A stretch of 64,000 nt of DNA from Breviolum minutum Mf 1.05b.01 (GCA_000507305.1 DF241127.1:24137-88136); one strand, 5' to 3'; counted from the stretch's first letter, positions 44,207 through 54,690 are shown. Numbers and translations are program-made. Notes: generated by a model not told the origin, from the sequence alone.

Positions 44207-44308
44207 CTTTTTGGATCCAAGAAACTCCTGCTCTGACCATGCCCTGCGGCGTTTTGTCCGGAGGCTCCGCACCTTTTGCTCCGAGCCAGGCTCGGAACAA
44301 AGCGCCGC
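44207..44308 (-). CDS. Exon with basic cluster, 44.3-41.5 kb gene
   Basis: 102 bp, 34 codons, phase 0/0. Ideal sites: ATCTTCCCTCTGGCCAG|GCG and CCAAAAAG|GTAGGA. Reads ALCSEPGSEQKVRSLRTKRR then RAWSEQEFLGSKK. The TKRRRAWSEQE segment resembles the start of Myb/SANT helices and would also serve as a nuclear signal; this is only a hint. The opposite strand is open for 90 codons (44059-44331) and is taken as a shadow. Confidence 0.6.
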
Positions 44309-45416
44309 CTGGCCAGAGGGAAGATACATAGTCGCCCGGGAAACTACTTTTGAAGATGACTTTTCTTTCTCCCAAGGTAAGATATGTTTGGTTTTTTTTG
44401 GGAGGGTATGTATATTTGTCCAATCCGAATGATGGAAGATCTGTGAAACATACAAAATTGATTTAGAAATCCGGCCAACTACACTGAAAGCATGGTGCTT
44501 TTGAGGGATTGTTTTTTAAGGCCTTGGGATATACACTAGCAACCTGAATTTGTGAAAACCCAGCGGATTTTGGAACGTAAGTACCAACCTAAGTGACATG
44601 GGAAACTCGGGCATTGGGTCCTTGCTTTTTTGCGGCTGGTTTATGGAATGGGAATCCTTTGACTGGAAAAGGGCATGGTGTTTGATATTCATCCTTAGAA
44701 ACTGGAAACCACCAACCCAAAAACAACGAATTATATTATATCATTCTTGGACCCTAGATGACAATGAGCAACATATCAACAAAAGGGATCAGGATTCATA
44801 GGATGGTCGTTTTACCAACGGACCTGCAACCCCCCAACATGATCCCAACGATCATCTTGCATCCTAAGACCTCGAAGCCCTTGGTTCCCCAGTCCAGGTA
44901 GCTTTGGTACTCAGATTCCTATGATCAGATGATAGATAATTTGCAGTTCATGTTGCTGGTAAACACCATTCTAGGCAATTCTCCTATGAATGAAAGCATC
45001 ACTTAGGAATATGTCATATATGCCTAAAACAGCCTGGACTAGTAACCCACAAAACTACCCAATCAAGTACTGGCCTTTTGAAAGCCGAAAAAAACATTTG
45101 GGTGGTAGAAGGACTATAAAGTATTACCATGAAACTACTTCATGTATGAAACTACTGGGTTTACATCGACTTTCCTAATCCGAGGTCTCAAAAAATAAAG
45201 ATAGTAAGATGGGAGCAGCCAAATGGTATAAAACTTTCCATCCCACCAACCAGCCTCATCTTCTTTCCGCTTGCCCATACTCCATGGGATTCTGAACACT
45301 CCGAAAAAAATTCCCCTCGTTGACAAGGAAATCTTGATATGCTCTGTATTTGCTGCAAACGAAAAAAAAATGTATTTGCAACCGATCAAAAAACATACAC
45401 TATTGATCAACGAAAG

Positions 45417-45543
45417 GATGGTACCACAACGAAACCCAACATTCTGTCGGCTGGCCGCTAAGTCTTTGGAGTTGAAAGAAGCTGCAAACTTTCGCTTAAA
45501 AAAGATGAGTGAACATTTGAATCCGCTACTTCTTAGCCAAAAG
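45417..45543 (+). CDS. Plus-strand exon-like segment
   Basis: From CAACGAAAG|G to AGCCAAAAG|GTGTTA; reads MVPQRNPTFCRLAAKSLELK and EAANFRLKKMSEHLNPLLLS. The minus strand has stops here. Phase-0 end fits 45648-45800. Acceptor is weak. Confidence 0.45.
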
Positions 45544-45647
45544 GTGTTAGATACTTGCTGTTTTAAAAAAAGCGATGTGATTCAAAATCTGCCATGCATT
45601 CTTGTAACTTTTATGCTGTTGTTTCTTTGGTTTGCTGTGTAATACAG

Positions 45648-45800
45648 AAAATTCCGTGCTTAACTGGACAATCTAGACGTCTTTACGACTCAATTGACCT
45701 ACGCTCCTCGTCGCGGGCCGAAGGATTGAAAAAACAAAAACGGGGCCCAGGCGACCGGCAGTTTCCCATTGAAAACATCCTCATGACTACAACTCCCTGA
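45648..45800 (+). CDS. Plus-strand exon-like segment, possible last exon
   Basis: Strong acceptor TTTCTTTGGTTTGCTGTGTAATACAG|AAA; 50 codons with basic GLKKQKRGPGDRQFPIENIL, ending TGA inside the border of a family B element. The minus strand is also open, with an acceptor supplied by that element (GTTTGTTTCAG|GGAG) and a CGTAG|GTCAAT donor, so strand is unsure. Confidence 0.4.
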   Translation, partial: KIPCLTGQSRRLYDSIDLRSSSRAEGLKKQKRGPGDRQFPIENILMTTTP

Positions 45801-45902
45801 AACAAACATTTTCGCCCCTGAAACTAGGTCATCCCAAAAGGAAATTCATCTTTCAACCATTGATTTTCAGGGGTGAGAACTGTTATTTTCAGCAAGGGTA
45901 CG
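45795..45902. repeat. Foldback element, family B copy 4
   Basis: CTCCCTGAAACAAACATTTTCGCCCC ... GGGGTGAGAACTGTTATTTTCAGCAAGGG arms; core CCCAAAAGGAAATTCATCTTTCAACCATTGATTTTCAGG. Confidence 0.65.
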
Positions 45903-47200
45903 CTCATTTTAGAAAAAAAATACCAGTCACCAGTTGATATTCAGCAAATCTTGTATTCATGGAAACCTGTGCAGCAACTTCTCAACCTCAACTAATCAAC
46001 CCGATTTTGTTAATCAACAATAGGAGGTTCATTTAACTTCTTTCTCTCAAACGAAGTTATGTGATGATTGGGGTACTGATTTCAGCACAGGGTTCAGAAG
46101 CTGATTTTGGGATCCAAAGTACTCACATTCCATTCAAGGTCCAATCGTCTTGAACCAAACCCACACCCGGAACCCGGAACCCGAAGGGGTCGGACGCAAT
46201 AATTACGGATACTAAACAAGGTGCATGTTTTTATCCAATTGAAAAATTTCACCAAAAATCAGATGTCCATGAACATAAGAAAAATTCCCTTAAGCTATCT
46301 TTTTAAAACAAATCTAGAAGGTCTCCAGTCTTACTTGGTGACGAGTCAACCTGGGAGTGGTTTCCAAGCACCCCATGGGTTCCCAGTAGCTTGGGGTGCA
46401 AAGCCCAAACAAGTTGTAGTGACAGTGATTAACGTTTTGAATTCAATGATATCTTGTATATAGATTTGACTCCAAAAACAAAATGTTTGGAAAAGGAGTC
46501 TATCCCAAACGCGGTCTGAAAAAAACACAATTTGTCAGAAAGACTATCTTAGTTGTACGGAGTGTATATATACTTTGTCATTTTTGCTGATACTTAAGTA
46601 AAAATCTGTGGAACAGGTACGGCGGTTCTTAGTATAAAACCTCTCTTCGCACCTTGAAATGATCGTCCGAACAACCCTCCTAACCCCCACCAGGTGTGCC
46701 TCTGAGAATCACGTCCGTTCCCTTGGTGACCAGAAGGTACCTTTCGTGGAGGCAGGGATCTACCTTCCCTGGGGTTGATGGATTGCAACTCGATGATAAC
46801 AGTTGGATATTCTCGGGGTATATAGTTGCTGCACGTTTGTTGATGCTGTTGATGGGGGAAATCCTGCGCCAGTTGATATGTATAGTATAAAACCTTGTTA
46901 AATACTGAGATATTTACTATTTACCACCATATCAACAGGCGCAGGATTCCTATCGTCAACAGCATCAAGGATCTATCCTATATTTTCCATACTCAGACAA
47001 AACATCGAAGCACTTGGTTTTTGCCATGCATGCTAAACCTTCAGAACTGTGTCTGAATACAAACTCATCCCAAACCTCAAGCGGAGCATCTCCCTGCCTT
47101 AGGAAGGACCCGATTCTCGTGTTTTGAGCACTAAACAGCCGCCAGACGTTTCCAAGATGAATCTATCTGGAAGACCGCGCACAACCCTGAAATTTCGTCC
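45885..47200. repeat. Duplicated segment X, copy 1
   Basis: Matches 55783-57120 in the same orientation (for example AAATACCAGTCACCAGTTGATATTCAGCAAATC, GTACGGAGTGTATATATACTTTGTC, CCAAGATGAATCTATCTGGAAGACCGCG). It carries a family D element (46846-46962) that copy 2 lacks, and lacks a ~73-bp piece present in copy 2. Confidence 0.85.
46846..46962. repeat. Family D element present in copy 1 only
   Basis: CTGTTGATGGGGGAAATCCTGCGCCAG ... TATCAACAGGCGCAGGATTCCTATCGTCAACAG. In the duplicate, ATAGTTGCTAGACATTAATTTATATTAAACATCTATCC occupies the corresponding site with no element. Confidence 0.8.
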
Positions 47201-47282
47201 CTTCTTGGGGTTTGAAGGTTTGAGACCAGAACCCTTGCAGAGCCGAGATGTGGGTTCTCATGGGCCAAATTAAGAAACACAG

Positions 47283-47503
47283 CTTGAAAGAGCAATTGTG
47301 GCAACTTGTCAGTACAACTTCAACAGTGGCACCCTTGCGAGTGGCAAGACGGCAAGACTAGGATGGCTCCCAAGACAAGCAAATTTACCACTGCATGATA
47401 GCTGGCATCGCATTTGAAAAATATGCCATTGGCCATGAAATGTGACATCAACAATCAAAAAAGCCACACCTTCCCCAATACAAACCTGGATCGGCTTAGG
47501 CAA
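47283..47503 (-). pseudogene. Partial, broken copy of the exon at 47570-47806
   Basis: CTTGCGAGTGGCAAG and the AGCTTGAAAGAGCAATTGTGGCAACTTG block repeat those at 47670-47740, but extra bases (GACGGCAAGACTAG) put the coding frame out. Upstream bases on the minus strand read KPIQVCIGEGVAFLIVDVTF. Confidence 0.45.
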
Positions 47504-47569
47504 ACTGGTCGCTACCTACAACTTCGCAGCTTCACTTTTGTTGCACTACACGATCATTACTCAGGATCA

Positions 47570-47806
47570 TTTTAGACCCCACTAGCTGTGGCTGTCCCAA
47601 AGTTGTGATTCTTGCACTGCTGCATTTGCTGTAGAGATCTGGGCCCTAATGGGCCAAATAAGAAACACAGCTTGAAAGAACAATTGTGGCAACTTGCCAG
47701 TACAACTTCAACAGTGGCACCCTTGCGAGTGGCAAGGATGGCTCCCAAACACAAAGCTTTGTCACCTTGGGAGGCCGATACCAGCACCGTCTTCTTGCCT
47801 TCTGGC
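47570..47806 (-). CDS. Exon, unknown protein
   Basis: Reads KKTVLVSASQGDKALCLGAI then LATRKGATVEVVLASC, a well-formed alternating strand/helix sequence; a likely donor is CTGGCAA|GTTGCC near 47700. Acceptor TTATAGCCAG|AAGG. Upstream, GGFFVTQMASTNVTRASKIY (47835-47890) may join it. Not recognised. Confidence 0.5.
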
Positions 47807-47847
47807 TATAAAATCAACAGTTTCCGTGGGTAAATCTTGGAGGCTCG

Positions 47848-48232
47848 CGTGACGTTTGTTGAAGCCATCTGAGTGACGAAGAAGCCACCTGCACCAGCAA
47901 AGGAAACAAAACAGTGCAGACTGCAGTGAAAACCAGATTCCAAGGGGTCAATATGAATTGATGATAATAGTTGAAGCATATGAATAAAATGTACAAATTA
48001 TATCAAATGGGCAATTCCTGCACTATGTGCAGTTTCTAATGAATTTCTGCAGTCGCAGGCCACCTTCGGAGAAGATTTGATGAGAATCCATTGGAACCCT
48101 GTCTTTGATGTGGGAATGTGGACACGTGGAGACAACGCTTAAACTACTTCAAAAGAAAATGCGTTATAAGTCATACTAATAAGTTTGAAAGACAGATTGA
48201 TGAAAATGGTTCTGTTATAATTGAACCGCTTA
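47848..48232. repeat. Duplicated segment Y, copy 1
   Basis: Matches 55091-55452 in the same orientation (GAAGCCATCTGAGTGACGAAGAAGCCACCTGCACCA; GCAGGCCACCTTCGGAGAAGATTT; GCGTTATAAGTCATACTAA). It contains about 40 bp (GCAAAGGAAACAAAACAGTGCAGACTGCAGTGAAAACCA) missing from copy 2. X and Y occur in order X-Y here but Y-X at 55-57 kb. Confidence 0.8.
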
Positions 48233-48283
48233 TCCAGATGGACGTGGACAAGGAGAAGGATGAGAAAAATATAACAGGATATA

Positions 48284-48697
48284 TCACAGGGAATACTGCA
48301 GGATATTTTTGAGTGAAAATCCAGTGTGAGTTCTGTGGTTGTAGCATTGTCCAGGAGAAATGAGAACAGCTTCATCGTCGAACTTCACAACAAGAAGGTA
48401 TAGAAACAAGACCTCAATCACTGGCCTGCGCAGTGTGGCGTGCACATACTTTTTGGAATTCACTCTTTGCTTATCAAATGAAGGTGACATCATAAAACAA
48501 ATTTGCACTCTGCGATTAAACAATGAAGCTGGAGAATTGCAAGAAACTGGGCCCAACATCGCCTTGCAATGACCGCGCGAGGCCGAGTTTTCCTGCGGCG
48601 CGACGCATGGTGAGAATGCCACAATAAGCAAGAAATTGGCAGCGAAGAGCACCAGTACCCCAAGTCCCTCTTCCAAGGCGAACAACCCAAATCTCAA
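48284..48697 (-). CDS. Exon-like segment with a membrane span
   Basis: 137 codons open. Starts RFGLFALEEGLGVLVLFAAN then FLLIVAFSP (likely membrane helix), later RRPVIEVLFLYLLVVKFDDE. Possible acceptor TTGGACTGCTAG|TTT. Other frames are partly open, so limits are uncertain. Lies downstream of the LRR gene on the same strand. Confidence 0.4.
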   Translation of the reverse strand: MRFGLFALEEGLGVLVLFAANFLLIVAFSPCVAPQENSASRGHCKAMLGPVSCNSPASLFNRRVQICFMMSPSFDKQRVNSKKYVHATLRRPVIEVLFLYLLVVKFDDEAVLISPGQCYNHRTHTGFSLKNILQYSL

Positions 48698-49040
48698 GAA
48701 AAACTAGCAGTCCAATTTGAAAATATTTGAAGAGGAATACAATTCTCAGAATGCAATGTCTAAAGAGAAGTTATATACATCTATATATCATCTCTCAGGA
48801 GCACTATCATGATCTATCATCTTTCAATCCATAGGTCACCATAAGCCCAACAGTTGGCCAACCGTTGGTCAACCGGACCAAAAGCCTCAAAGTGGAAGGA
48901 AATGGATGGAAGTGGTTCCAGGAGTAGCTCTCAAACAATCTCCCCAAACATCCAGGTGGCTCATGAATCATAAATGGGTGATGACATCATCCCTTGTTAC
49001 TAAAGTAAAACTACGAATTGCACTAAGCAACTCATGCTAC

Positions 49041-49118
49041 CCGTAAGCAGCTGCTCCTTGCCACAGTCGTCACCAAAATCGAAGCCATCCAAGCCATTAT
49101 CATCAGTCGTTTTCATGC
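49041..49118 (-). CDS. 78-bp exon, unknown protein
   Basis: CTTACCACCTCCCAG|GC acceptor and CTTACGG|GTAGCA donor. Reads MKTTDDNGLDGFDFGDDCGK then EQLLTG, acidic. Joins exon 49249-49319 across a 130-bp intron with exact phase (Gln-Gln-Gly-Met). Confidence 0.7.
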
Positions 49119-49248
49119 CTGGGAGGTGGTAAGCAACACCGGGTTTCACTCTTTGACCAAACAAATCACCCATCAGCAAAACGCCAACGCCGAACACAGG
49201 CAATGTGATGCAACGTCGCATTTGCATATGGCAACTTGGGACCCTTAC

Positions 49249-49319
49249 CCTGCTGGAGGGCATTTTTTCTGCCTGCATATTTCTGCAAGGATGTTTCTGC
49301 GTGCATTGCCTCTTGCTGC
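49249..49319 (-). CDS. 71-bp exon, unknown protein
   Basis: CTGACTTGTTGCAATAG|G acceptor and CCAGCAGG|GTAAGG donor. Reads QQEAMHAETSLQKYAGRKNA then LQQ. 1-nt end joins 49041-49118. Upstream, an ideal donor GCTGAG|GTAAGT at about 49491 may end the previous exon. Confidence 0.7.
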
Positions 49320-49766
49320 CTATTGCAACAAGTCAGACGGTGAAACACATGGAAGAGCAACAAGTACAATTGACAAAATGGATTAAATGCTAACAAATGA
49401 TCATAAAACAGTACGGCACCTCACCAGAGAGCACTTTTCAGCGCTCATTCACTGTATTGGTTACCATTGAAATTCTAGACTTACCTCAGCGTGCCAGCCT
49501 CTAAAAAAAAGTGAGCATCCAACGATTTGATTGACTTTCAATTCATCACAGGTCAATTTCAGTTTTTATTCTTCAACGTCTTCCATGTTTGCAATTATGC
49601 CTGATCCAATGTTTGGAATCTGCTGGAAATGTGAGGCATTATCTATGGCCTTTTTGGCAAAATCATCCAATTCGATGCGAGCTGCGGCTCAGCATGGGAT
49701 GGTCTGTTGTCATGCATGGCATGATGCAAAACGGTGAAAGCAGTGCAAGCCCCTTCTCAATCATCT

Positions 49767-52700
49767 TCACAGTACCACAGTTCGGCCAGGCTTCTCGAGC
49801 TGGTGCCTGATTTCACGGACGACCTCATCGGGAATGCCGGTTAGCTTCAAATGGGTGATCTGTTCCAGTTTGGCCAAGGAGTCGCCCACAGCTTTGGCAC
49901 CTTCTGCACCGATGTTGTTGCCACCCAACCAAAGCTGCAAATCGGTGATCTGTTCCAGTTTGGCCAAGGAGTCACCAACAGCTTTGGCACCTTCTGCGCC
50001 GATGTTGTTGCCATCCAAATGAATCTCCAAATCGGTGATCTGTTCCAGTTTGGCCAAGGAGTCACCCACAGCTTTTGCACCTTCTGCGCCAATGTTGTTG
50101 CCACCCAACAAAGCTGCAAATTGGTGATCTGTTCCAGTTTGGCCAAGGAGTCACCCACAGCTTTCGCACCTTCTCCGCCAATGTTGTTGTGATCCAACCA
50201 AAGAGTCAAATTGGTGATTTGTTCCAGTTTGGCCAAGGAGTCGCCCACAGCTTTGGCACCTTCTGCGCCGATGTTGCTGCCAGACAACCTAAGACTCAAA
50301 TGGGTGATCTGTTGGAACTTGGCCACTGCCTCGCCCACAGCTCTGGCACCTCCTGGGCCAAGGTTGTTGGACCTCAAATCGAGATTCAGGCTGGTCACTT
50401 TTTCTGGCTTCGGAATTGCTTCCAAAATCGTCGTTGCATCCACAGAATAGATGTGGCAATCCAAGACCAACTCCGAAGGCTCCAGGTGTAGAGCTGCCTT
50501 TGTGATGCTCCCTTTGGCCTCCTGGATCTGCTCCACGGTGCACTTTTTCAACAACTCCGTGACTTTCTCCCAGCGCTCTGCAGGAGATTCTTCTTCTTCA
50601 ATGGGTTGCTGCAAAAATACGAAAAGGCGAAGTTTCACGTGGCTTTGGGGTTGCTGAACCTTTCTGGTTGCTGCCTCACAGCATCCGGCATTCTTTCCCT
50701 TCAGATGTTTCCACAAATCATAGTCTGGAAAGGTGTCTTGCAACCGGTGCAAGGATGCAACAAACTCATCGCAAACTGTCAGTTGCTGTGCCTCTGCAGC
50801 GTTCAGGGCCTCTTGAAGAAGCCAGTCAGCCACCTCCCAAGCAATCCTATGGTGCAGCCACCATCCAAGCGTAATTCGCAAGGCTGGGACACCGATGTTC
50901 ACGACTAGTGTGAAGGTTTGGAACCCATCTGCCAATGACACCAAGAGAGCCAACACACCTTAGAGCTGCACAAGCAACTTCCGCCACACACCGTCCAACA
51001 AAGTGCGACAAAAAGTGTCTTGAACAGTTCTGTCGGCAGCTGCGGGGTCCCTCGGCGCTGGTGTCTTTTTGAGAAACAATACTGGAAGATAAGACTTTTG
51101 TAGTTCCAACCTGTTGCTGCTGCTCCTTACCAGAAAACAGTGTAAGATCACGAGGTAGGAGAGCGCGGCAAGGCCCAAACATCGCAACCAAATCCGCTGT
51201 GAACGGAGCGCAAGCGCTCCAAGCATTGCATCCTTTAAACAGTCAAAACCATCCCCCAAAAAGGGGACGACGATCAGCATGGTCAATGCCACATCTGCAG
51301 CACTGTAGTGCGCAGCAAAATCTGCGACCCGCACAGCCAGCGCCTGGGCAACTATCCAGACAAGTCCAGACGTCAGGCACAAATCGTAGCCTTCGTAGGC
51401 AAGCCCGGTATTTGGGGTGAGCTGCCCAAAGAAAGCTGCTGCACAACTCAGTTTGATGACGACTGTCAAATGAATGGGCACAATGACGGATAACATCAGC
51501 AAGCGGTGCCGGTCCTGAAAACTCATTGTCTCTTCTCTTTCCTCTTCTTTTCCTTCTTCCAGCTCGACCTCTGCAGTCAGAGGCTCTTCTTCCAGCTTCA
51601 TCTCTGCAGTGAGGGGCTGCCCTTCCATGCTTGGGTCGGGTGATGCACCAGTGCTCTGATTGCTGCTTGTGCACTTGCAGTTCAAGACTAAGATGAGCAG
51701 CACCATTCCTGAAGCCAACATAAATTTCAAGCCCATGTATGAGAGCCAGAACTTGGATCTTGTTGTGGTTGAAGCACTTGCCAAGTCATCTTTCGACGGC
51801 CATAGTGGCCGAGGCATGTGCAGCCAGTGAAGCTGCTTCTCTTGGATTTCCATCCAGACATGTGACCAATTCTGCAAACTAACTGGCAAACTGACATTGA
51901 GATATGTCGTAGGGTTCATGTTGGGTGCTTCAACCCCACGCTGCCAACCTTCAACATCTGTTGCCAACACCACTGGCGCCAGGCCCAATGCACCTATCAC
52001 CAGAAGGCGAGTCAGAATGGCAGCGCGGCTGGGGGCGGCTTTGAATTCATGCCTGTGCTGTATCAGGAAAACTGCCTCAACTCCGCAGTACATCATGACG
52101 AGTGCACATGGTGTAAAAAGCACCCATGGCCACCAGGACTGGCACAAAGGAGCAGTCAGATTGCAAGATAACTTCGTTATCAAGGCAAATGCCCCAAAGG
52201 GAAGAGCACAAAGGCAAAGGCAAAACGCTATCTCTGTGTTATAGTCTCTGTTCCCCCAAATCCTCTTGCAAACAAAGCTGCACAAGCAGACACACACTCC
52301 AAGCTCCACTGCGCAAAACCACTGCCACATGCCGCTCATCGGCAGTGACATCCCATACAGCAGCAAAAGTGCTATCATGGCAGTTTCTCCTAAATAACAA
52401 TAGCGCGGGACCCCTTGCGTACAAGCAAGGTTTACAAAAAACAGCAGAAAGCCGATGAATGGAAGCGAGCACAGAGCTACCTGCCAGCTGATCTGAACCA
52501 AAGATGGAAGTGCTCCAAGCCATGTCACCAGGAGTCCCATGAGTTGAAGGAAAAACCCGGCTTTGCGCCACCTGTTGTGCATGTTGCGCCAGTCATTCTC
52601 CTGACCTTCACTGTGTATCCAGGCATGGAGGCCTAAGAGGCCCAGAGCCGTGCCGACGACTTCCAAAGTGAAGCTTTGCCACGGCATCTCGCAGAGAGGC

Positions 52701-53433
52701 AGCAAGAGAAGCCAACAGACCTGAGGCAGTGCCAACATAGCACAGAAAGGAAGCATAGTGTGCGTTGAGTCGTCATACTCTTTCTGCTCATAGGCATAGG
52801 AAAGCATGAGCACTGAGCTCAATCCAAAGAAACATCCAGGGAGACACTTGAGGAGGATCTGCCAATCGAGCTTCAGGAGAACCACTGTCATAAAGCATAC
52901 CGTCAGCCACACAAGGGTCAATGCCAACAGGGACTTCGATGCTGTGCCACGAAGATGTGCTGAGCACAATCGCGGAGTTGCATCTTCTTGTTCAGCCAAA
53001 AGCACTTCTTGTGCCTCCAAGGCGAGTTCACCTGCACGTGTGCTCGATACCGTCATGGTATGTGAAACTGCGAATCCAGGAACTTTTCAGATGCGCTTTC
53101 GGCAGTTTGAAGATTTGTGTGCAAAATGTGCCCCGGTCTGATCCAAAATGTCCATGAATTCACCAGACATGAGAGCTCCGCCACTGAAGATCCAAGCAAC
53201 CTCAAAGTAAACATCTTTTATCTTGCATCAGTTTTTCGATCGCCGGTAGCAAAAAAACAGCATGCTAATTGATTCTATCTACGTGGACATGGAACAATCT
53301 CTCCTGCAACATGTCCAACCGTTTCATTCGCAATAAGTCTCGTTAGCGCCTTCTTGGTGTTCAGCAAAGCATGGTCACCTGCATGACGGCGAGCACATGA
53401 AGCTCCAAAAAGCGTGCACAGGATCTGCGCAAT
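49767..53433 (-). CDS. Polytopic membrane protein with C-terminal leucine-rich repeats
   Basis: Long, mostly intronless gene. Proposed parts: exon 53283-53433 (acceptor GATGTAG|ATT; reads LLNTKKALTRLIANETVGHV), an intron to 53068, main exon 53067-50992 (about 690 codons with some 12-14 hydrophobic spans and an acidic loop MEGQPLTAEMKLEEEPLTAE), a 63-nt intron 50991-50929, then about 240 codons (EEESPAERWEKVTELLKKC) and six 30-residue LRRs to a TGA at 49767-49769. An ATG at 53054-53056 is an alternative start. LRRs in this position suggest a receptor or scaffold in a membrane. A one-base deletion near 50108 shifts the frame within LRR 4. Confidence 0.75.
49857..50370 (-). repeat. Six leucine-rich repeats, 90-bp period
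   Basis: TGTTCCAGTTTGGCCAAGGAGTC recurs at 49861, 49951, 50041, 50130, 50220: spacing 90, 90, 89, 90. Each unit encodes 30 residues like NNIGAEGAKAVGDSLAKLEQ plus ITDLxLxLDG (ribonuclease-inhibitor-like LRR). The four inner units are almost identical, pointing to recent expansion. Confidence 0.9.
50929..50991 (-). other. Proposed 63-nt in-frame intron holding a TAA stop
   Basis: Donor TTGGACG|GTGTGTGG, acceptor GGCTCTCTTGGTGTCATTGGCAG|AT. The membrane-protein frame and the LRR frame are the same frame, separated only by TAA at 50960-50962. Splicing this segment removes the stop, keeps phase and gives Leu-Asp-Asp-Gly-Phe at the join. Confidence 0.5.
53068..53282 (-). other. Proposed intron with an in-frame TGA
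   Basis: GTAGATAG...GGATTCGCAG|TTTC. The bases inside also read as protein in the downstream frame (EVAWIFSGGALMSGEFMDIL) up to TGA at 53087-53089, so this may instead be coding in an older version of the gene. Confidence 0.4.
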
Positions 53434-54690
53434 CTACATCATCACTTGTAGAAGAGGAATGAGTCCACAAGAAATGGTAAGAAAAGCGAAGGATTGAGCA
53501 GATATGTCTGGCAGGACACACCTGACTTTCACGCGAGTTTGTGCATGAAGCCGACCCGTTTTAGACTAAGCCACTAAGCCAATATTCAAATTTATTCGGC
53601 ATATCTTCGTAGGTCCACACTTGACTGCCCGGCCTTCGAGGTACATGGCTGTGTTGTGGAGGAATTGCGATCCTCAACCTGACCAGTTTGCAATTTGAGG
53701 GGTTGCAAAGGGAGCGAGGGGATGGGTAGGTGGAATGAAAACAATGCCGTGGCACCAAAACACAAGTCTTCATAGAAAAACTACACCAAAACAAGTTGTT
53801 GGCTGGGGGTCTCTCGTTGGCATACTGTTTTATGCCAAAGAAATTGCTGGTTAATCGTGGTTCTACCCGCTACGAAAGTGTGCTTCTCCCTTGATGCTCC
53901 AGCGTTCAACTCTTGCCTGAAATGTTTTTTCTGGTTTCATCTGTCAAGGAGTTAAAGACTGCCCACACCAGAAGGCTGCCAAACAAAAAAAGACAATATC
54001 CCAAAAGCATCCTAAACCCGCAAACCGCCAAACCACCACATCATATGTCTGAAGCAAATATCAGGGTTGTCGTTGTACATGAAGGTAAGAACAGAAACAA
54101 GCAGAACTGAAATACGAACAAACACAGTACGACAAGTGTGCCAACAATTGGGACAAAGATGAAAGGAGGGACGAATGAGTAGTCGCAAGAAAAGGACGCA
54201 GAAGAAGATGCACCACCTGCATGTACAGCGAATCACAGCTGGAGTTTAACTAACATTTGTGCGCTCGACAGTGTATTGCGTTCAACTGCACTGTATTGCG
54301 TTCAACTGCACTGTACTACATGGACACCACGCTCTTACACTGTCATACGCACTTGATACACTCACTATATTACACCACATTTCAAGGAGGGAGCAGGTTT
54401 CATTCCTGTGCATGTGCATGTTTTTGTGCAGTGTGTTTGTGTATATGAGTAGATGTTTTTTTGTATTTCTTCATGTGCTTGTTCTGTTTTGCAGGGGTGT
54501 ATGACAAATCTGTGCATTCTTTCAAATTACGTCTCTATATAGCCCCTGTCTTCTGTCTAAAAGGCAACTCTCATTTGCAAGCAGATCGTTCTTTGTTCAG
54601 AGAAAGATTCCAGTAACAAGTAAAGCGCCCTGTTGAAAGCGACAGTTTTCTGCACTAATAGATTTGTTGTATTCGGCGCAGCTGACGTTC
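53434..54690. other. Upstream region of the membrane-LRR gene
   Basis: A possible further exon end is GAAAGTCAG|GTGTGT near 53534 (minus). 54258-54310 contains a 20-bp direct repeat (GTATTGCGTTCAACTGCACT twice). No other feature seen. Confidence 0.35.

Noticed and set aside
44059..44331. 90-codon plus ORF (FETKPFLEDITLQNEQF...)
   Set aside because: Natural-looking, but the minus exon 44207-44308 has ideal sites at both ends and phase agreement. Not fully excluded.
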